A stretch of DNA of 64,000 bases from contig NZ_CP009831.1 of the NCBI RefSeq assembly GCF_000959525.1, positions 992,001 to 1,056,000 on the forward strand, given 5' to 3'. Positions 9,398-18,584 of the stretch are shown here, piece after piece. Within the stretch, counting starts at the first letter, position 1. Each line of letters opens with the position of its first letter. The position numbers and the translations under genes were made by a program. Source of the stretch: Burkholderia multivorans ATCC BAA-247. GTDB taxonomy: Bacteria; Pseudomonadota; Gammaproteobacteria; Burkholderiales; Burkholderiaceae. A model generated the notes under the pieces. The model searched no databases. It worked only from the letters and a program-made list of their open reading frames with translations, and was not told the origin of the DNA.

Positions 9398-10402
9398 TCA
9401 GATGCGCACGAGCGTCGCGAGTTCGCCCGCGATGCGCTCGAGCGGCAGGATCGCGCGCGCGGCGCCGAGCGTCGCGGCCGCCTTCGGCATCCCGTAGACG
9501 GCGCTGGTCGCTTCGTCCTGGGCGATCGTATGGTAGCCCTTCATCCGCAGCGCCTTGAGCCCGATCGCGCCGTCGCGGCCCATGCCCGTCAGCAGCACGC
9601 CGATCACGTTGCCGGACCAGTGTTCGGTCAGGCTGTTGAAGAACACGTCGACCGACGGCCGGTACGGCGTCGCGGCCGGTTCGCGCGTGTACGCGAGCGT
9701 GCCGGCGCGCGTCATCCGCAGATGATCGTCGGTCGCGGCGAGCAGCGCGACGCCCGGCTGCGGGCGATCGCCTTCGCGCGCGACGCGCACGGTGAGCGGC
9801 GTCTGACCGTCGAGCCACTGCGCCATGCCTTCGGCGAACGCGCGATCGACGTGCTGGACGATCACGATCGGCGCATCGAAGTCCGCGGGCAGGCTGCCGA
9901 GAATCGACGCGAGCGCGCCCGGGCCGCCGGCCGACGCGCCGATCGCGACGAGCGGGCCGCCGTGCGCGCGATGCGTCGCGCAGCCGGCGCGCACGCCGCC
10001 CGGCGCATCGAGCAGACGGCCGATCTGGTCGATCTTCGCGAGCAGCAGATCGGCGGTGTCGCCGGCCGCGCCTTCGCGCAGCTGCGGCGTATCGACGGCG
10101 TCGAGCGCGCCGGCGCCCATCGCCTCGTACACGCGCCAGGTGTTCGCGCCGATGCTGCTCGTGACGATCAGGATCGCGCACGGCCGCGCGGAACGCATGA
10201 TGCGCCGCGTCGCCTCGATCCCGTCGAACTTCGGCATGATCAGATCCATCAGCACGATGTCGGGCGGCTGCGCGGCGCAGAGCTCGACGGCCTGCGCGCC
10301 GTCGGTCGCGACCCACAGCACGCGGTGCTCGGGGCGCCGCGCGAGCACGCGGCGCAGTGCCTCGACCGCGAGCGGCAGGTCGTTGACGATGCCGATGTTC
10401 AC
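9398..10402 (-). CDS. CheB-type chemotaxis methylesterase (WspF-like)
   Basis: 334 residues: an N-terminal receiver (phospho-acceptor about D53 in VLMDLIMPKFDG) and a C-terminal CheB methylesterase domain with the serine in AIGASAGGPGAL, histidine in VQHVDR and aspartate in TGMGRDG. The family removes methyl groups from chemoreceptor glutamates or deamidates glutamines. Its position immediately upstream of a WspR-like cyclase suggests the Wsp surface-sensing branch (WspF). No receptor, CheR, CheA or CheW gene is adjacent: upstream lies a 459-bp gap and then a small hypothetical gene. It starts with GTG behind GGAGAG. Confidence 0.87.
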   Translation of the reverse strand: MNIGIVNDLPLAVEALRRVLARRPEHRVLWVATDGAQAVELCAAQPPDIVLMDLIMPKFDGIEATRRIMRSARPCAILIVTSSIGANTWRVYEAMGAGALDAVDTPQLREGAAGDTADLLLAKIDQIGRLLDAPGGVRAGCATHRAHGGPLVAIGASAGGPGALASILGSLPADFDAPIVIVQHVDRAFAEGMAQWLDGQTPLTVRVAREGDRPQPGVALLAATDDHLRMTRAGTLAYTREPAATPYRPSVDVFFNSLTEHWSGNVIGVLLTGMGRDGAIGLKALRMKGYHTIAQDEATSAVYGMPKAAATLGAARAILPLERIAGELATLVRI

Positions 10403-10861
10403 AAGCGGGACTCTCCGGTCGGGTCGTTATCGTGAAGTTGGGCCGGTTTCATCGATGGGGGCCTGTTCGCATGCGCCGCGCCGGCTTCGATGGCCGGGCG
10501 GCGCGGATTGTTTTCGGTTCGCATCGCCCCGCATGCTGTCATGCGGCGCGATTCGCGGCAATCGAAAAATGGGTGAGCGATGCGTTTGTCAGTGCGTTCG
10601 CGCACCGAACGCGCATGTCGGCGGCCGTGCGGCAGCGGAGCCCGGGGGCGCCGCAAGCGGCGGGATGCCGTGTTCGCAGGGCGTGCGACGGGCCGCGCCG
10701 CGCCGCCTGCGGCGTCGGAGCGGGCCATGTCGAAGCCATGTCGAAGCCGCGCCGGGCGAAGCGGGCAGTGAGCGACCGGCGGCGGGCGGCGGTCGAGCGA
10801 CGGGCATGCCCGATGAATGCGCATTGCCGCCGCATCGAACACCGACGGCGGCGGCCGCGGT
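10403..10861. other. Non-coding gap upstream of the cheB/wspR-like pair
   Basis: 459 bp without a credible gene; open frames here have no ribosome sites and arginine-rich, low-complexity translations. It must contain the leftward promoter for the cheB-wspR pair. A short tandem CATGTCGAAGC duplication lies near 10727-10748. No terminator or RNA gene could be recognised. Confidence 0.4.
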
Positions 10862-11086
10862 TCAGTGGCTGCGCGCGTACCCCTGGATCAGTGCGCGCAT
10901 CATGCCTTCGACCGTCGCGTCGCGCAGGTCGGCCTCCTGCTCGGACGCCTCGACGAGCGCGGCATAGGCGGTGGCGAGCGTCACGCGGTCGACTTCGTGG
11001 CGCTGTTCCATCAGCGTCACCATGCCGTCCTTCGCCAGATGAGCGGAGAACGCGCGGCTGCCGATGGTCTGGAAAACGTCAATCAT
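10862..11086 (-). CDS. Small hypothetical protein, 74 aa
   Basis: The protein starts MIDVFQTIGSRAF and is mostly helical in character (TLATAYAALVEASEQEADLR, then ALIQGYARSH). I do not recognise a family. The ATG at 11086 is favoured because GGGAGAG precedes it. No membrane segment or signal peptide is seen. It is divergent from the DUF969 operon and separated from the cheB-like gene by a long gap, so its role cannot be inferred. Confidence 0.6.
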   Translation of the reverse strand: MIDVFQTIGSRAFSAHLAKDGMVTLMEQRHEVDRVTLATAYAALVEASEQEADLRDATVEGMMRALIQGYARSH

Positions 11087-11253
11087 GGCGGCTCTCCCGA
11101 ACGTTGCCGGTGCCTTCCAGTGTAGGTCGCGGCCGCACACGGCGCCATGCGCGGCGCAGCGCGCTGCGATCGCCGCCCGTTCAATGTTTACCCGAATCCA
11201 CAAATCATCGACTTTTTATCGATAAATTCGCGTGATAGATTGCGCGCTCCGAA

Positions 11254-11269
11254 CCCGGTCGAAACCGGG
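11254..11269 (+). promoter_or_regulatory. Leader hairpin upstream of the DUF969 gene
   Basis: A perfect CCCGGT-CGAA-ACCGGG hairpin lies 45 bp before the DUF969 start and is followed by a second GC-rich inverted sequence (about 11271-11293). It is either part of a structured 5' leader or an operator; no known riboswitch class is recognised. Confidence 0.35.
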
Positions 11270-11313
11270 AACGCGGCGGCTCCTGGCGCCGCGCATTCAA
11301 CGAAGGAGGCGTC

Positions 11314-12003
11314 ATGCTGGTGCTGATTGGAGTACCGATCGTCGTGATCGGATTTGCGCTGCGCTTTAACGCGCTGCTGGTGGTGACCGTCGCGGGGCTC
11401 GCGACGGGGCTCGCGGCCGGGATCGGCATCGTCGACATCGTCAGCGCGTTCGGCAAGGCGTTCACCGACAACCGCTACATGGGGCTCATCTGGCTGACGC
11501 TGCCGGTCATCGCGCTGCTCGAGCGCAACGGGCTGAAGGAGCAGGCGAAGCGGATGATCTCGCGCGTGCATGCGGCCACGACGGGCCGCGTGCTGATGCT
11601 GTACTTCGTGCTGCGCCAGGCGACGGCCGCGCTCGGCCTCACGTCGCTCGGCGGGCACGCGCAGATGGTGCGGCCGCTGATCGCGCCGATGGCCGAGGCG
11701 GCGGCGGTCAGCCGCCACGGCGACCTGCCGGAGTCGGTGCGCCAGCAGATCCGCGCGCATGCGTCGGCCGCCGACAACGTCGCGGTGTTCTTCGGCGAGG
11801 ACATCTTCATCGCCATCCAGTCGATCCTGCTGATCAAGGGCTTTCTCGAGCAGAACGGCATCGCGATCGAGCCGTTGCAGCTGTCGGTCTGGGCGATTCC
11901 GACCGCGATCGCGGCGCTGCTGATCCATTGCACGCGGCTCGCGCTGCTCGATCGGCGGCTCTCGCGCGGGCTCGCGGCGTTCGGGCGGGAGGGCGCGCGA
12001 TGA
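11314..12003 (+). CDS. DUF969 family membrane protein
   Basis: 229 residues with several hydrophobic segments, beginning MLVLIGVPIVVIGFALRF directly after an AAGGAGG ribosome site. It matches the DUF969 family, which is almost always encoded next to DUF979. The two are thought to form a two-part permease; I recall a proposed association with 5-oxoproline or peptide-derived substrates but cannot verify it here. The stop codon overlaps the next start (ATGA), so the proteins are translationally coupled, consistent with a complex. Confidence 0.82.
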   Translation: MLVLIGVPIVVIGFALRFNALLVVTVAGLATGLAAGIGIVDIVSAFGKAFTDNRYMGLIWLTLPVIALLERNGLKEQAKRMISRVHAATTGRVLMLYFVLRQATAALGLTSLGGHAQMVRPLIAPMAEAAAVSRHGDLPESVRQQIRAHASAADNVAVFFGEDIFIAIQSILLIKGFLEQNGIAIEPLQLSVWAIPTAIAALLIHCTRLALLDRRLSRGLAAFGREGAR

Positions 12004-12950
12004 TCGGCCTCGAATCGCTGTACACGCTCGCGGGGCTGATGTTCGCGGCGTTCGCCTGCTTCAATCTCGCCGATCGCACGAACGCGCGCCGCGTCTTCAA
12101 CTTCGCGTTCTGGGCGATCTACGCGGTCACGTTCCTGTTCGGTGCGAAGCTGCCGCATTTCGTGACCGGCTGCCTCGCGATCGCGCTCGCGCTGATCGCC
12201 GGCTCGGGCAAGCTCGGCCGCGGCCAGGGCGACGCGGCCGGCGAAGCGGCGGCGATGCGGCGCGATGCGGGCGCGCTGCGCTTCGGCAACCGGCTGTTCG
12301 TGCCCGCGCTGCTGATTCCGGCCGTCACGCTGATCGGCACGTTCGCGCTGAAGCACGTGCCGTTCGTCGACGCGAAGAGCGTGACGCTGATCTCGCTCGT
12401 GCTCGGCACGGTCGTCGCGTTCGTCGTCGCGCTCGCGATGCTGCGCGATTCGCCGGTGCACGCGCTGCGCGACGCGCACCACACCATGAATGCAGTCGGC
12501 TGGGCCGCGATCCTGCCGCAGATGCTCGCGGCGCTCGGCGCGTTGTTCGCGGTCGCGGGCGTCGGCGGCGTCGTGTCGGGGCTCGTCAAGGACTGGGTGC
12601 CGATCGATTCGCCGTTCGCGGTGGTCGCCGCGTATACGGTGGGCATGGCGCTGTTCACGATGATCATGGGCAACGGCTTCGCGGCGTTTCCGGTGATGAC
12701 GGCCGGCATCGGGCTGCCGCTGATCGTCCATCAGTTCCACGGCAATCCGGCGATTGTCGGCGCGATCGGGATGCTGAGCGGCTTCTGCGGTACGCTGATG
12801 ACGCCGATGGCCGCGAACTTCAACATCGTGCCCGCCGCGCTGCTCGAACTGAAGGACAAGAACGGCGTGATCAAGGCGCAATGGCCGACCGCCGTGCTGC
12901 TGCTCGCCGTGAACACGCTGCTGATGTATGCGTTCGTGTTTCGTTTCTGA
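12000..12950 (+). CDS. DUF979 family membrane protein
   Basis: 316 residues, polytopic membrane protein of the DUF979 family, with about nine hydrophobic stretches and conserved segments such as MIMGNGFAAFPVMTAGIG and GFCGTLMTPMAANFN, which look like substrate-path motifs. The start overlaps the DUF969 stop by four bases. Together with DUF969 it resembles the split structure of DcuC/CitM-like anion carriers, which is inference. It is followed 18 bp later by a DUF2891 gene. Confidence 0.82.
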   Translation: MIGLESLYTLAGLMFAAFACFNLADRTNARRVFNFAFWAIYAVTFLFGAKLPHFVTGCLAIALALIAGSGKLGRGQGDAAGEAAAMRRDAGALRFGNRLFVPALLIPAVTLIGTFALKHVPFVDAKSVTLISLVLGTVVAFVVALAMLRDSPVHALRDAHHTMNAVGWAAILPQMLAALGALFAVAGVGGVVSGLVKDWVPIDSPFAVVAAYTVGMALFTMIMGNGFAAFPVMTAGIGLPLIVHQFHGNPAIVGAIGMLSGFCGTLMTPMAANFNIVPAALLELKDKNGVIKAQWPTAVLLLAVNTLLMYAFVFRF

Positions 12951-12968
12951 CCCACCGACGAGATCCTC

Positions 12969-13991
12969 ATGACCGACCGCCTCACGCCCGACCTCGCGTC
13001 GAAATTCGCCGCGCTCGCGCTCGCGCACCTCACGCGCGAGTATCCGAACAAGCTCACGCATGCGCTCGCGGGCCCGCAAGACGTGCAGCCGCCGCGCGCA
13101 CTGCATCCGATCTTCTACGGCAGCTACGACTGGCATTCGTGCGTGCACGGCTACTGGCTCGTGCTGCGCGTGCTCGAACGCTATCCGGCGCTGCCGGAAG
13201 CCGCGCGCATCGTCGGCGTCGTCGACGCACACTTCACCGATGCGAACGTCGCCGGCGAGCGTGCCTATCTCGCGCTGCCGCACAACAGCGGCTTCGAACG
13301 GCCGTACGGCTGGGCGTGGCTGCTCGCGCTGTGCGGTCAGCTCGAGCGGCTCGCGCGTCAGGGCACGGTGCCGCAGGCCGCGCGCTGGGCGCAGACGATG
13401 GCGCCGCTCGCCGAGCTGTTCGTCTCGCGTTTCGAGGCGTTCCTGCCGAAGGCGACCTATCCGCTGCGCGTCGGCACGCACTTCAACACCGCGTTCGCGC
13501 TGTCGCTCGCGCTCGACTTCGCGCGCGACACGCAGCGCGACGGACTTGCCGCGCTGATCGTCGATACCGCGCAACGCTGGCACCTGAACGACGTCGCGTG
13601 CCAGGCGTGGGAGCCGTCGGGCGACGAGTTTCTGTCGCCTGCGCTGATGGAAGCCGAACTGATGCGGCGCGTGCTGCCGCCCGACGCCTTCGACGGCTGG
13701 TTCGCGCGCTTCCTGCCGGACCTCGCGCGCGGCGAGCCGGCGACGCTGTTCGAACCGGCCACCGTCAGCGACCGCAGCGACGGCAAGATCGCGCATCTCG
13801 ACGGACTTAACCTGAGCCGCGCGTGGTGCCAGCGCGCGCTCGCGCGTGCGCTGCCGGAAGGCGACGCGCGCCGCACGAAGCTCCTCGACGCAGCCGAGCG
13901 CCATCTCGCGAGTGCGCTCGCGCATGTCGCGGGCGACTACATGGGCGAGCACTGGCTCGCGACGTTCGCGCTGCTCGCGATCGAAGCGTAG
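12969..13991 (+). CDS. DUF2891 domain-containing protein
   Basis: 340 residues, soluble, no signal peptide. The sequence (LHPIFYGSYDWHSCVHGYW near residues 44-62; LPHNSGFERPYGWAWLLAL near 100-118; WEPSGDEFLSP near 212) is that of the DUF2891 family, which looks like an alpha/alpha-barrel enzyme and has conserved His, Asp and Trp residues. Function is unknown. Third gene of the DUF969-DUF979 operon, so it probably acts on the substrate that pair imports. Confidence 0.8.
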   Translation: MTDRLTPDLASKFAALALAHLTREYPNKLTHALAGPQDVQPPRALHPIFYGSYDWHSCVHGYWLVLRVLERYPALPEAARIVGVVDAHFTDANVAGERAYLALPHNSGFERPYGWAWLLALCGQLERLARQGTVPQAARWAQTMAPLAELFVSRFEAFLPKATYPLRVGTHFNTAFALSLALDFARDTQRDGLAALIVDTAQRWHLNDVACQAWEPSGDEFLSPALMEAELMRRVLPPDAFDGWFARFLPDLARGEPATLFEPATVSDRSDGKIAHLDGLNLSRAWCQRALARALPEGDARRTKLLDAAERHLASALAHVAGDYMGEHWLATFALLAIEA

Positions 13992-14089
13992 GGCTCATCC
14001 GCGGCCGCGCGATCGGCGGGTCGCCGCGGCGCGATGCGTGCGTCTTCATCGCGGCTGCGCCGCGCGTGCCATGCGCGGCCGTGTTCCGT

Positions 14090-14911
14090 CTACATAGGCT
14101 GCGCCGCGTCGGACGCATGCAGCAACGGCGCGAGCCGGCTCGCCGCGTCCTTCAGCTTGGGCACCGTCTCGAGCAGATCGGCGAGCGTCGCGCGCGCAGT
14201 CGGCGCGTGCACGGCGAGCGCCGCGAGCACGCGTCCGCTCGCCGCATCCTTCACGGGCACCGCGACCGCCACCATCCCGCGCACGAATTCCTCGTTGTCG
14301 ATGCCGACACCGCGCACCGACAGCCGGTCGAGCTCGGCCGCGAGCAGTTGCGCATCGGTCAGCGTCCGGTAGGTCATCTTCTTCAGCGTGAGCCGCGCGA
14401 GCATCGCGTTGCGCTCCAACGCGTTCATCTGCGACAGAAACAGCTTGCCGCTCGCCGTGCAATGCAGCGGCACGCGCATGCCGGGCCGCATTTCGAGCCG
14501 CAGCGGTTCGGTCGTTTCGACGCGTTCGACATACAGCACGGTGTCGCCGTCGAGGGCGGTCAGGTTGCAGGTCTCGCCGAGCACGTCGACGAGCGAACGC
14601 AGCACCGAGCGGCAGCCGCGCGTGAACGTGTTGTTCGACAGCGCCGCGAGCGCGAATTGCGCGGCGCGCGGACCGAGCGCGATGCCGCGATCGTGGCCGC
14701 GCGAGTCGGGCATGTGGATCACGTAGCCGCGCGTTTCGAGCGATTCGATCAGCCGCAGCAGCGTCGCTTTCGGAATGTGCAGGCGCGCGGCGAGCTGCGA
14801 CAGCGTATAGGGCTGACCGCCCGACGCGAGCGCTTCGAGGACGGCGAGCGCGCGCAGCACGCGCGCGTCGTCGGGTGCCGCGTCGGGCGGCGCGGGGGCG
14901 GTATCGCGCAT
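14090..14911 (-). CDS. IclR-family transcriptional regulator
   Basis: 273 residues: an N-terminal winged helix-turn-helix (LSQLAARLHIPKATLLRLIE, about 33-52) and a C-terminal IclR effector domain (LGETCNLTALDGDTVLYVER; GIDNEEFVRGMVAVAVPV). The start ATG at 14911 follows GGAGG. It is divergent from a GMC oxidoreductase across 181 bp, so it most likely controls the oxidoreductase/MHS transporter operon. It is clearly related to the second IclR protein in the window at 26541-27302. Confidence 0.87.
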   Translation of the reverse strand: MRDTAPAPPDAAPDDARVLRALAVLEALASGGQPYTLSQLAARLHIPKATLLRLIESLETRGYVIHMPDSRGHDRGIALGPRAAQFALAALSNNTFTRGCRSVLRSLVDVLGETCNLTALDGDTVLYVERVETTEPLRLEMRPGMRVPLHCTASGKLFLSQMNALERNAMLARLTLKKMTYRTLTDAQLLAAELDRLSVRGVGIDNEEFVRGMVAVAVPVKDAASGRVLAALAVHAPTARATLADLLETVPKLKDAASRLAPLLHASDAAQPM

Positions 14912-15092
14912 CTGTCTCCTCCGTCGGGACCGTCGTGCGTCCCGCGTCTGTGCCGCGAGAGAAATGAAACGAATTGAACGGTTTTTGTACCACATTCCCC
15001 GCGTGGACAATAAAACGGCTTGAACGTGCTCCGTGTGCTCAATAAATTTGGACAAAACATACCGAATTTTCATATCGGAACGGAGACACGGA
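14912..15092. promoter_or_regulatory. Divergent promoter region of the IclR and GMC genes
   Basis: 181 bp, more AT-rich than its surroundings, between two divergent starts. The related fragments TTGAACGGTTT and CTTGAACG, and GTGGACAATAAA and TTTGGACAAAAC, are repeated within it and could be IclR sites. No exact palindrome was found. Confidence 0.45.
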
Positions 15093-16745
15093 ATGACACG
15101 CAGCTTCGACTATGTCGTGGTCGGCGCGGGATCGGCCGGTTGCGTCCTCGCCAATCGCTTGTCCGACGGCGGCCGCCATACGGTCTGCCTGCTCGAGGCC
15201 GGCCCCGCGGACAACTACATGTGGATCCACGTGCCGATCGGTTACGGCAAGACGATGTTCCATCCCGTCTACAACTGGGGCTTCCATACCGATCCCGATC
15301 CGAACATGCACAACCGGCGGCTGTACTGGCCGCGCGGGCGCACGCTCGGCGGCTGCAGCTCGATCAACGGATTGATCTACGTGCGCGGCCAGCAGCAGGA
15401 CTACGACCATTGGGCCGCGCTAGGCAACCGCGGCTGGAGCTGGCGCGACTGCCTGCCGTACTTTCGGCGGCTCGAACACAACACGCTCGGCGAAGGGCCG
15501 ACGCGCGGCATCGGCGGCCCGCTCTGGGCGTCGACGATCCGCCAGCGTCACGAACTCGTCGACGCATTCATTGCCGCGTCGAACCGGCTCGGCGTGCGCA
15601 GCGTCGACGACTTCAATACCGGCGATCAGGAAGGCGTCGGCTACTACCAGCTGACGACGCGCAACGGACTGCGCTGCTCGACTGCGGTCGCGTATCTGAA
15701 GCCCGCGCGCGGGCGGCCGAACCTGCACGTCGAAACCGATGCGCAGGCGCTGAAGGTGCTGTTCGACGGCACGCAGGCACGCGGCGTGCGCTACGTGCGC
15801 CACGGCGAGACGCGCGACGTGCACGCGCGGCGCGAGGTCGTGCTGGCGGCGGGCGCGCTGCAGTCGCCGCAACTGCTGCAGGTGTCGGGCGTCGGGCCCG
15901 CCGCGCTGCTGAACCGGCTCGGGATTCCGATCGTCGCCGATCGCGCGGGCGTCGGCGAGAACCTGCAGGATCATCTGCAGATTCGTCTGATCTACGAGGT
16001 CACGAAGCCGATCACGACGAACGACGCGCTGCATTCGTGGCTCGGCCGCGCGAAGATGGGGCTGCAATGGGCGCTGATGCGCGGCGGCCCGCTCGCGGTC
16101 GGCATTAACCAGGGCGGCATGTTCTGCCGCGCGCTGCCCGAATCGGCGACGCCCGACATTCAGTTTCATTTCTCGACGCTGTCCGCCGATTCGGCGGGCG
16201 GCAGCGTGCATCCGTTTCCCGGCTGCACGTATTCCGTGTGCCAGCTGCGGCCCGAATCGCGCGGTACCGTTCGCATCCGCACCGACGATGCGCGCGATGC
16301 GCCGTCGATCCGGCCGAACTATCTCGACACCGAGCTCGACCGCCGCACGACGGTGGCCGGCGTGCGCTTCGCGCGGCGTGTCGCGGCAACCGAGCCGATG
16401 GCGTCGCTGATGAAGCGCGAGGTGCGGCCCGGCGCCGAGGCGCAGACGGACGACGAGCTGCTCGCGTTCTGCCGCGAATACGGGCAGACGATCTTCCATC
16501 CGTCCGGCACCGCGAAGATGGGCGTCGCGAGCGATCCGCTCGCGGTGGTCGACGAGCGGCTGCGCGTCTACGGCACGCGCGGGCTGCGCGTGGTCGACTG
16601 CTCGATCATGCCGACGCTCGTGTCGGGCAACACCAACGTGCCGATCGTGATGGTCGCGGAAAAAGCGTCCGACATGATCCTCGAGGACGCACGCGAGGCC
16701 GACCGCGGCCGCAGCGTCGCGCCGGCCGCCGAAGCCGCCGCCTAG
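15093..16745 (+). CDS. GMC-family oxidoreductase (choline dehydrogenase-like)
   Basis: 550 residues of the FAD-dependent glucose-methanol-choline family. The FAD-binding VVVGAGSAGCVLANRL begins at residue 8; the GMC signature region follows in YWPRGRTLGGCSSINGLIY; the active-site histidine is in FHPSGTAKMG and the conserved asparagine in GNTNVP near the C-terminus. Such proteins oxidise primary alcohols to aldehydes, passing electrons to the respiratory chain. Length and motifs are close to BetA, but the actual alcohol is unknown. The start at 15093 follows GGAGACACGGA. The next gene, an MHS transporter, is probably co-transcribed. Confidence 0.87.
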   Translation: MTRSFDYVVVGAGSAGCVLANRLSDGGRHTVCLLEAGPADNYMWIHVPIGYGKTMFHPVYNWGFHTDPDPNMHNRRLYWPRGRTLGGCSSINGLIYVRGQQQDYDHWAALGNRGWSWRDCLPYFRRLEHNTLGEGPTRGIGGPLWASTIRQRHELVDAFIAASNRLGVRSVDDFNTGDQEGVGYYQLTTRNGLRCSTAVAYLKPARGRPNLHVETDAQALKVLFDGTQARGVRYVRHGETRDVHARREVVLAAGALQSPQLLQVSGVGPAALLNRLGIPIVADRAGVGENLQDHLQIRLIYEVTKPITTNDALHSWLGRAKMGLQWALMRGGPLAVGINQGGMFCRALPESATPDIQFHFSTLSADSAGGSVHPFPGCTYSVCQLRPESRGTVRIRTDDARDAPSIRPNYLDTELDRRTTVAGVRFARRVAATEPMASLMKREVRPGAEAQTDDELLAFCREYGQTIFHPSGTAKMGVASDPLAVVDERLRVYGTRGLRVVDCSIMPTLVSGNTNVPIVMVAEKASDMILEDAREADRGRSVAPAAEAAA

Positions 16746-16872
16746 CGCGACACGCCGAATCGCCCGCGCGGCCCGTGCTCCTGCGCCCGGACGGCCGCCG
16801 CGCGCTCACCGGATGCCTCCGCCGGTACGGCGTCGGGGCAGGTCGCGGCGCATCCACCCTGAAGGAGCTCGC

Positions 16873-18177
16873 ATGGCAATCGATTCCCGGGTCGTCCGCC
16901 GCGTGGCCGCGGCCAGCGTGATCGGCGCGACGGTCGAGTGGTACGACTTTTTCCTGTACGGCGTCGTCGCCGGCATCGTGTTCGACAAGCAGTATTTCCC
17001 GGCCGACGATGCGTTCGTGTCGACGATGCTCGCATATGCGACGTTCGCGGTCGGCTTTATCACGCGGCCGCTCGGCGGCCTGCTGTTCGGTCATCTCGGC
17101 GACCGCGTCGGCCGCAAGTCGGCGCTGATTCTGACGATGCTGATCATGGGCGTGTCGACGGCCGGCGTCGCGTTCCTGCCCACCTACGCGCAGATCGGCA
17201 TGTGGGCGCCCGCGCTGCTGCTGACGCTGCGCGTGCTGCAGGGGATCGGCCTCGGCGGCGAGTGGGGCGGCGCGGTGCTGATGGCGTACGAATACGCGCC
17301 GCCGCATCGGCGCGGGCTCTATGCGAGCCTGCCGCAGATCGGGCTCGCGATCGGGCTGTGTCTCGCGGCCGGCGTCGTCGCCGCGCTGTCGCGCGTGCTG
17401 CCGGACGCCGCGTTCCTGTCGTGGGGCTGGCGCATCGCGTTCGCGGCATCGCTGCTGCTCGTCGCGGTCGGCTTCTACATCCGAACGCGCGTGGCCGATA
17501 CGCCCGAGTTCGTCGCGCTGAAACGGCAGCGGCGCGACACGAAGCTGCCGGTCGTCGAGCTGCTCGGCAGCTACCGTCGCGCGATCCTGCTCGGCATGGG
17601 CGCGCGCTACATCGACGGCGTGTTCTTCAACGTGTTCGCGGTGTTTTCGATCGGCTACATGACGCGCAATCTGTCGATCTCGCGCGGCGACGCGCTGCTC
17701 GGCGTGATGAGCGCCGCGGTCGTGATGTGTGCGTTCATTCCCGTGTTCGGCAGCCTGTCCGACCGGCTCGGCCGCGCGCGCGTGTACCGCTGGGGCGCGA
17801 CGCTCTGCGGGCTGTCGGTGCTGCCCGCGTTCTGGCTGCTGCACGCGCATTCGACGAACCTGCTCGCGGTGTGGCTCGCGCTCGTGATTCCGTTCGGGAT
17901 TTTCTATGCGATGGCGTATGGGCCCGAGGCCGCGTTGTTTGCCGAGCTGTTCGACGCGAACGTCCGCTATACGGGCATTTCGTTCGTCTATCAGGTGTCG
18001 GGCATCTTCGCGAGCGGCATCACGCCGATCGTCGCGACCGCGCTGCTGCGTGCGAACGGCGGCGAGCCGTGGCTCGTCGGGGTTTACGTGATGCTCTCCG
18101 CCCTCCTGTCGATCGTGTCCGCGCGCGCGATCGAGAAAAGCGGCGGTGTGGCCGGCGTCGCGGTGCGCGCGACCTGA
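16873..18177 (+). CDS. MFS transporter, MHS family
   Basis: 434 residues, around twelve membrane segments. MHS signatures are visible: ATVEWYDFFLYG (near residue 18), GHLGDRVGRKS (near 75), GLGGEWGGAVLMAYEYAP (near 125). It is related to the transporter at 419-1738 but is not a close duplicate. It starts 6 bp after AAGGAG. Its place behind the GMC oxidoreductase suggests uptake of that enzyme's substrate or export of a product. Confidence 0.87.
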   Translation: MAIDSRVVRRVAAASVIGATVEWYDFFLYGVVAGIVFDKQYFPADDAFVSTMLAYATFAVGFITRPLGGLLFGHLGDRVGRKSALILTMLIMGVSTAGVAFLPTYAQIGMWAPALLLTLRVLQGIGLGGEWGGAVLMAYEYAPPHRRGLYASLPQIGLAIGLCLAAGVVAALSRVLPDAAFLSWGWRIAFAASLLLVAVGFYIRTRVADTPEFVALKRQRRDTKLPVVELLGSYRRAILLGMGARYIDGVFFNVFAVFSIGYMTRNLSISRGDALLGVMSAAVVMCAFIPVFGSLSDRLGRARVYRWGATLCGLSVLPAFWLLHAHSTNLLAVWLALVIPFGIFYAMAYGPEAALFAELFDANVRYTGISFVYQVSGIFASGITPIVATALLRANGGEPWLVGVYVMLSALLSIVSARAIEKSGGVAGVAVRAT

Positions 18178-18462
18178 TCGCCGCGCGCCCGCGGCGGGCG
18201 GGGCGCGGCATTGCCGCCGCGCATGTCGCAGCCCGCATGCGGTCGCATCTGCGCGATCGCCGTGCGTGGCCGCGCGTGCACCGGAAGCGGCCGCGTCGCG
18301 CGCCGCGCTTGCCGCGTCGGCACGGGCCGCGCGCTGGTCCAAGCGAATCCGCCCGACTGGCCCTACCTGCGAAAAAACGGCCTGCCTACACTTTCCTCGA
18401 CAGATCGCCGCATTGAAGCATCTGCGCTGGATCGACCCGAAGAGAACGATCAGGAGACAGGC

Positions 18463-18582
18463 ATGACCAACAGGCAGTCGGCAGCATGCGCCCGTGCGGC
18501 GGATGCGCGCCCCGCAACCGTCAGTCGAATCGCCGCCGGCGCGCCGTGCGGCGTCGCGGCCGCCACCGTGTCGGAGGACTGA
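18463..18582 (+). CDS. Possible 39-aa upstream ORF
   Basis: A short frame beginning ATG directly behind CAGGAGACAGGC, one of the better ribosome sites of the region. It encodes MTNRQSAACARAADARPA and so on, Ala- and Cys-containing, without recognised domain. Its stop codon ends two bases before the ATG of the FAD oxidoreductase, whose own GGAGG site lies inside the short frame. This arrangement fits a translated leader that couples to the oxidoreductase. It could also be chance. Confidence 0.4.
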   Translation: MTNRQSAACARAADARPATVSRIAAGAPCGVAAATVSED

Positions 18583-18584
18583 CC

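Noticed and set aside
10399-10842. A 147-aa leftward frame in the cheB-upstream gap
   Set aside because: No ribosome site, low-complexity Arg-rich translation, and overlap with the cheB-like start region.
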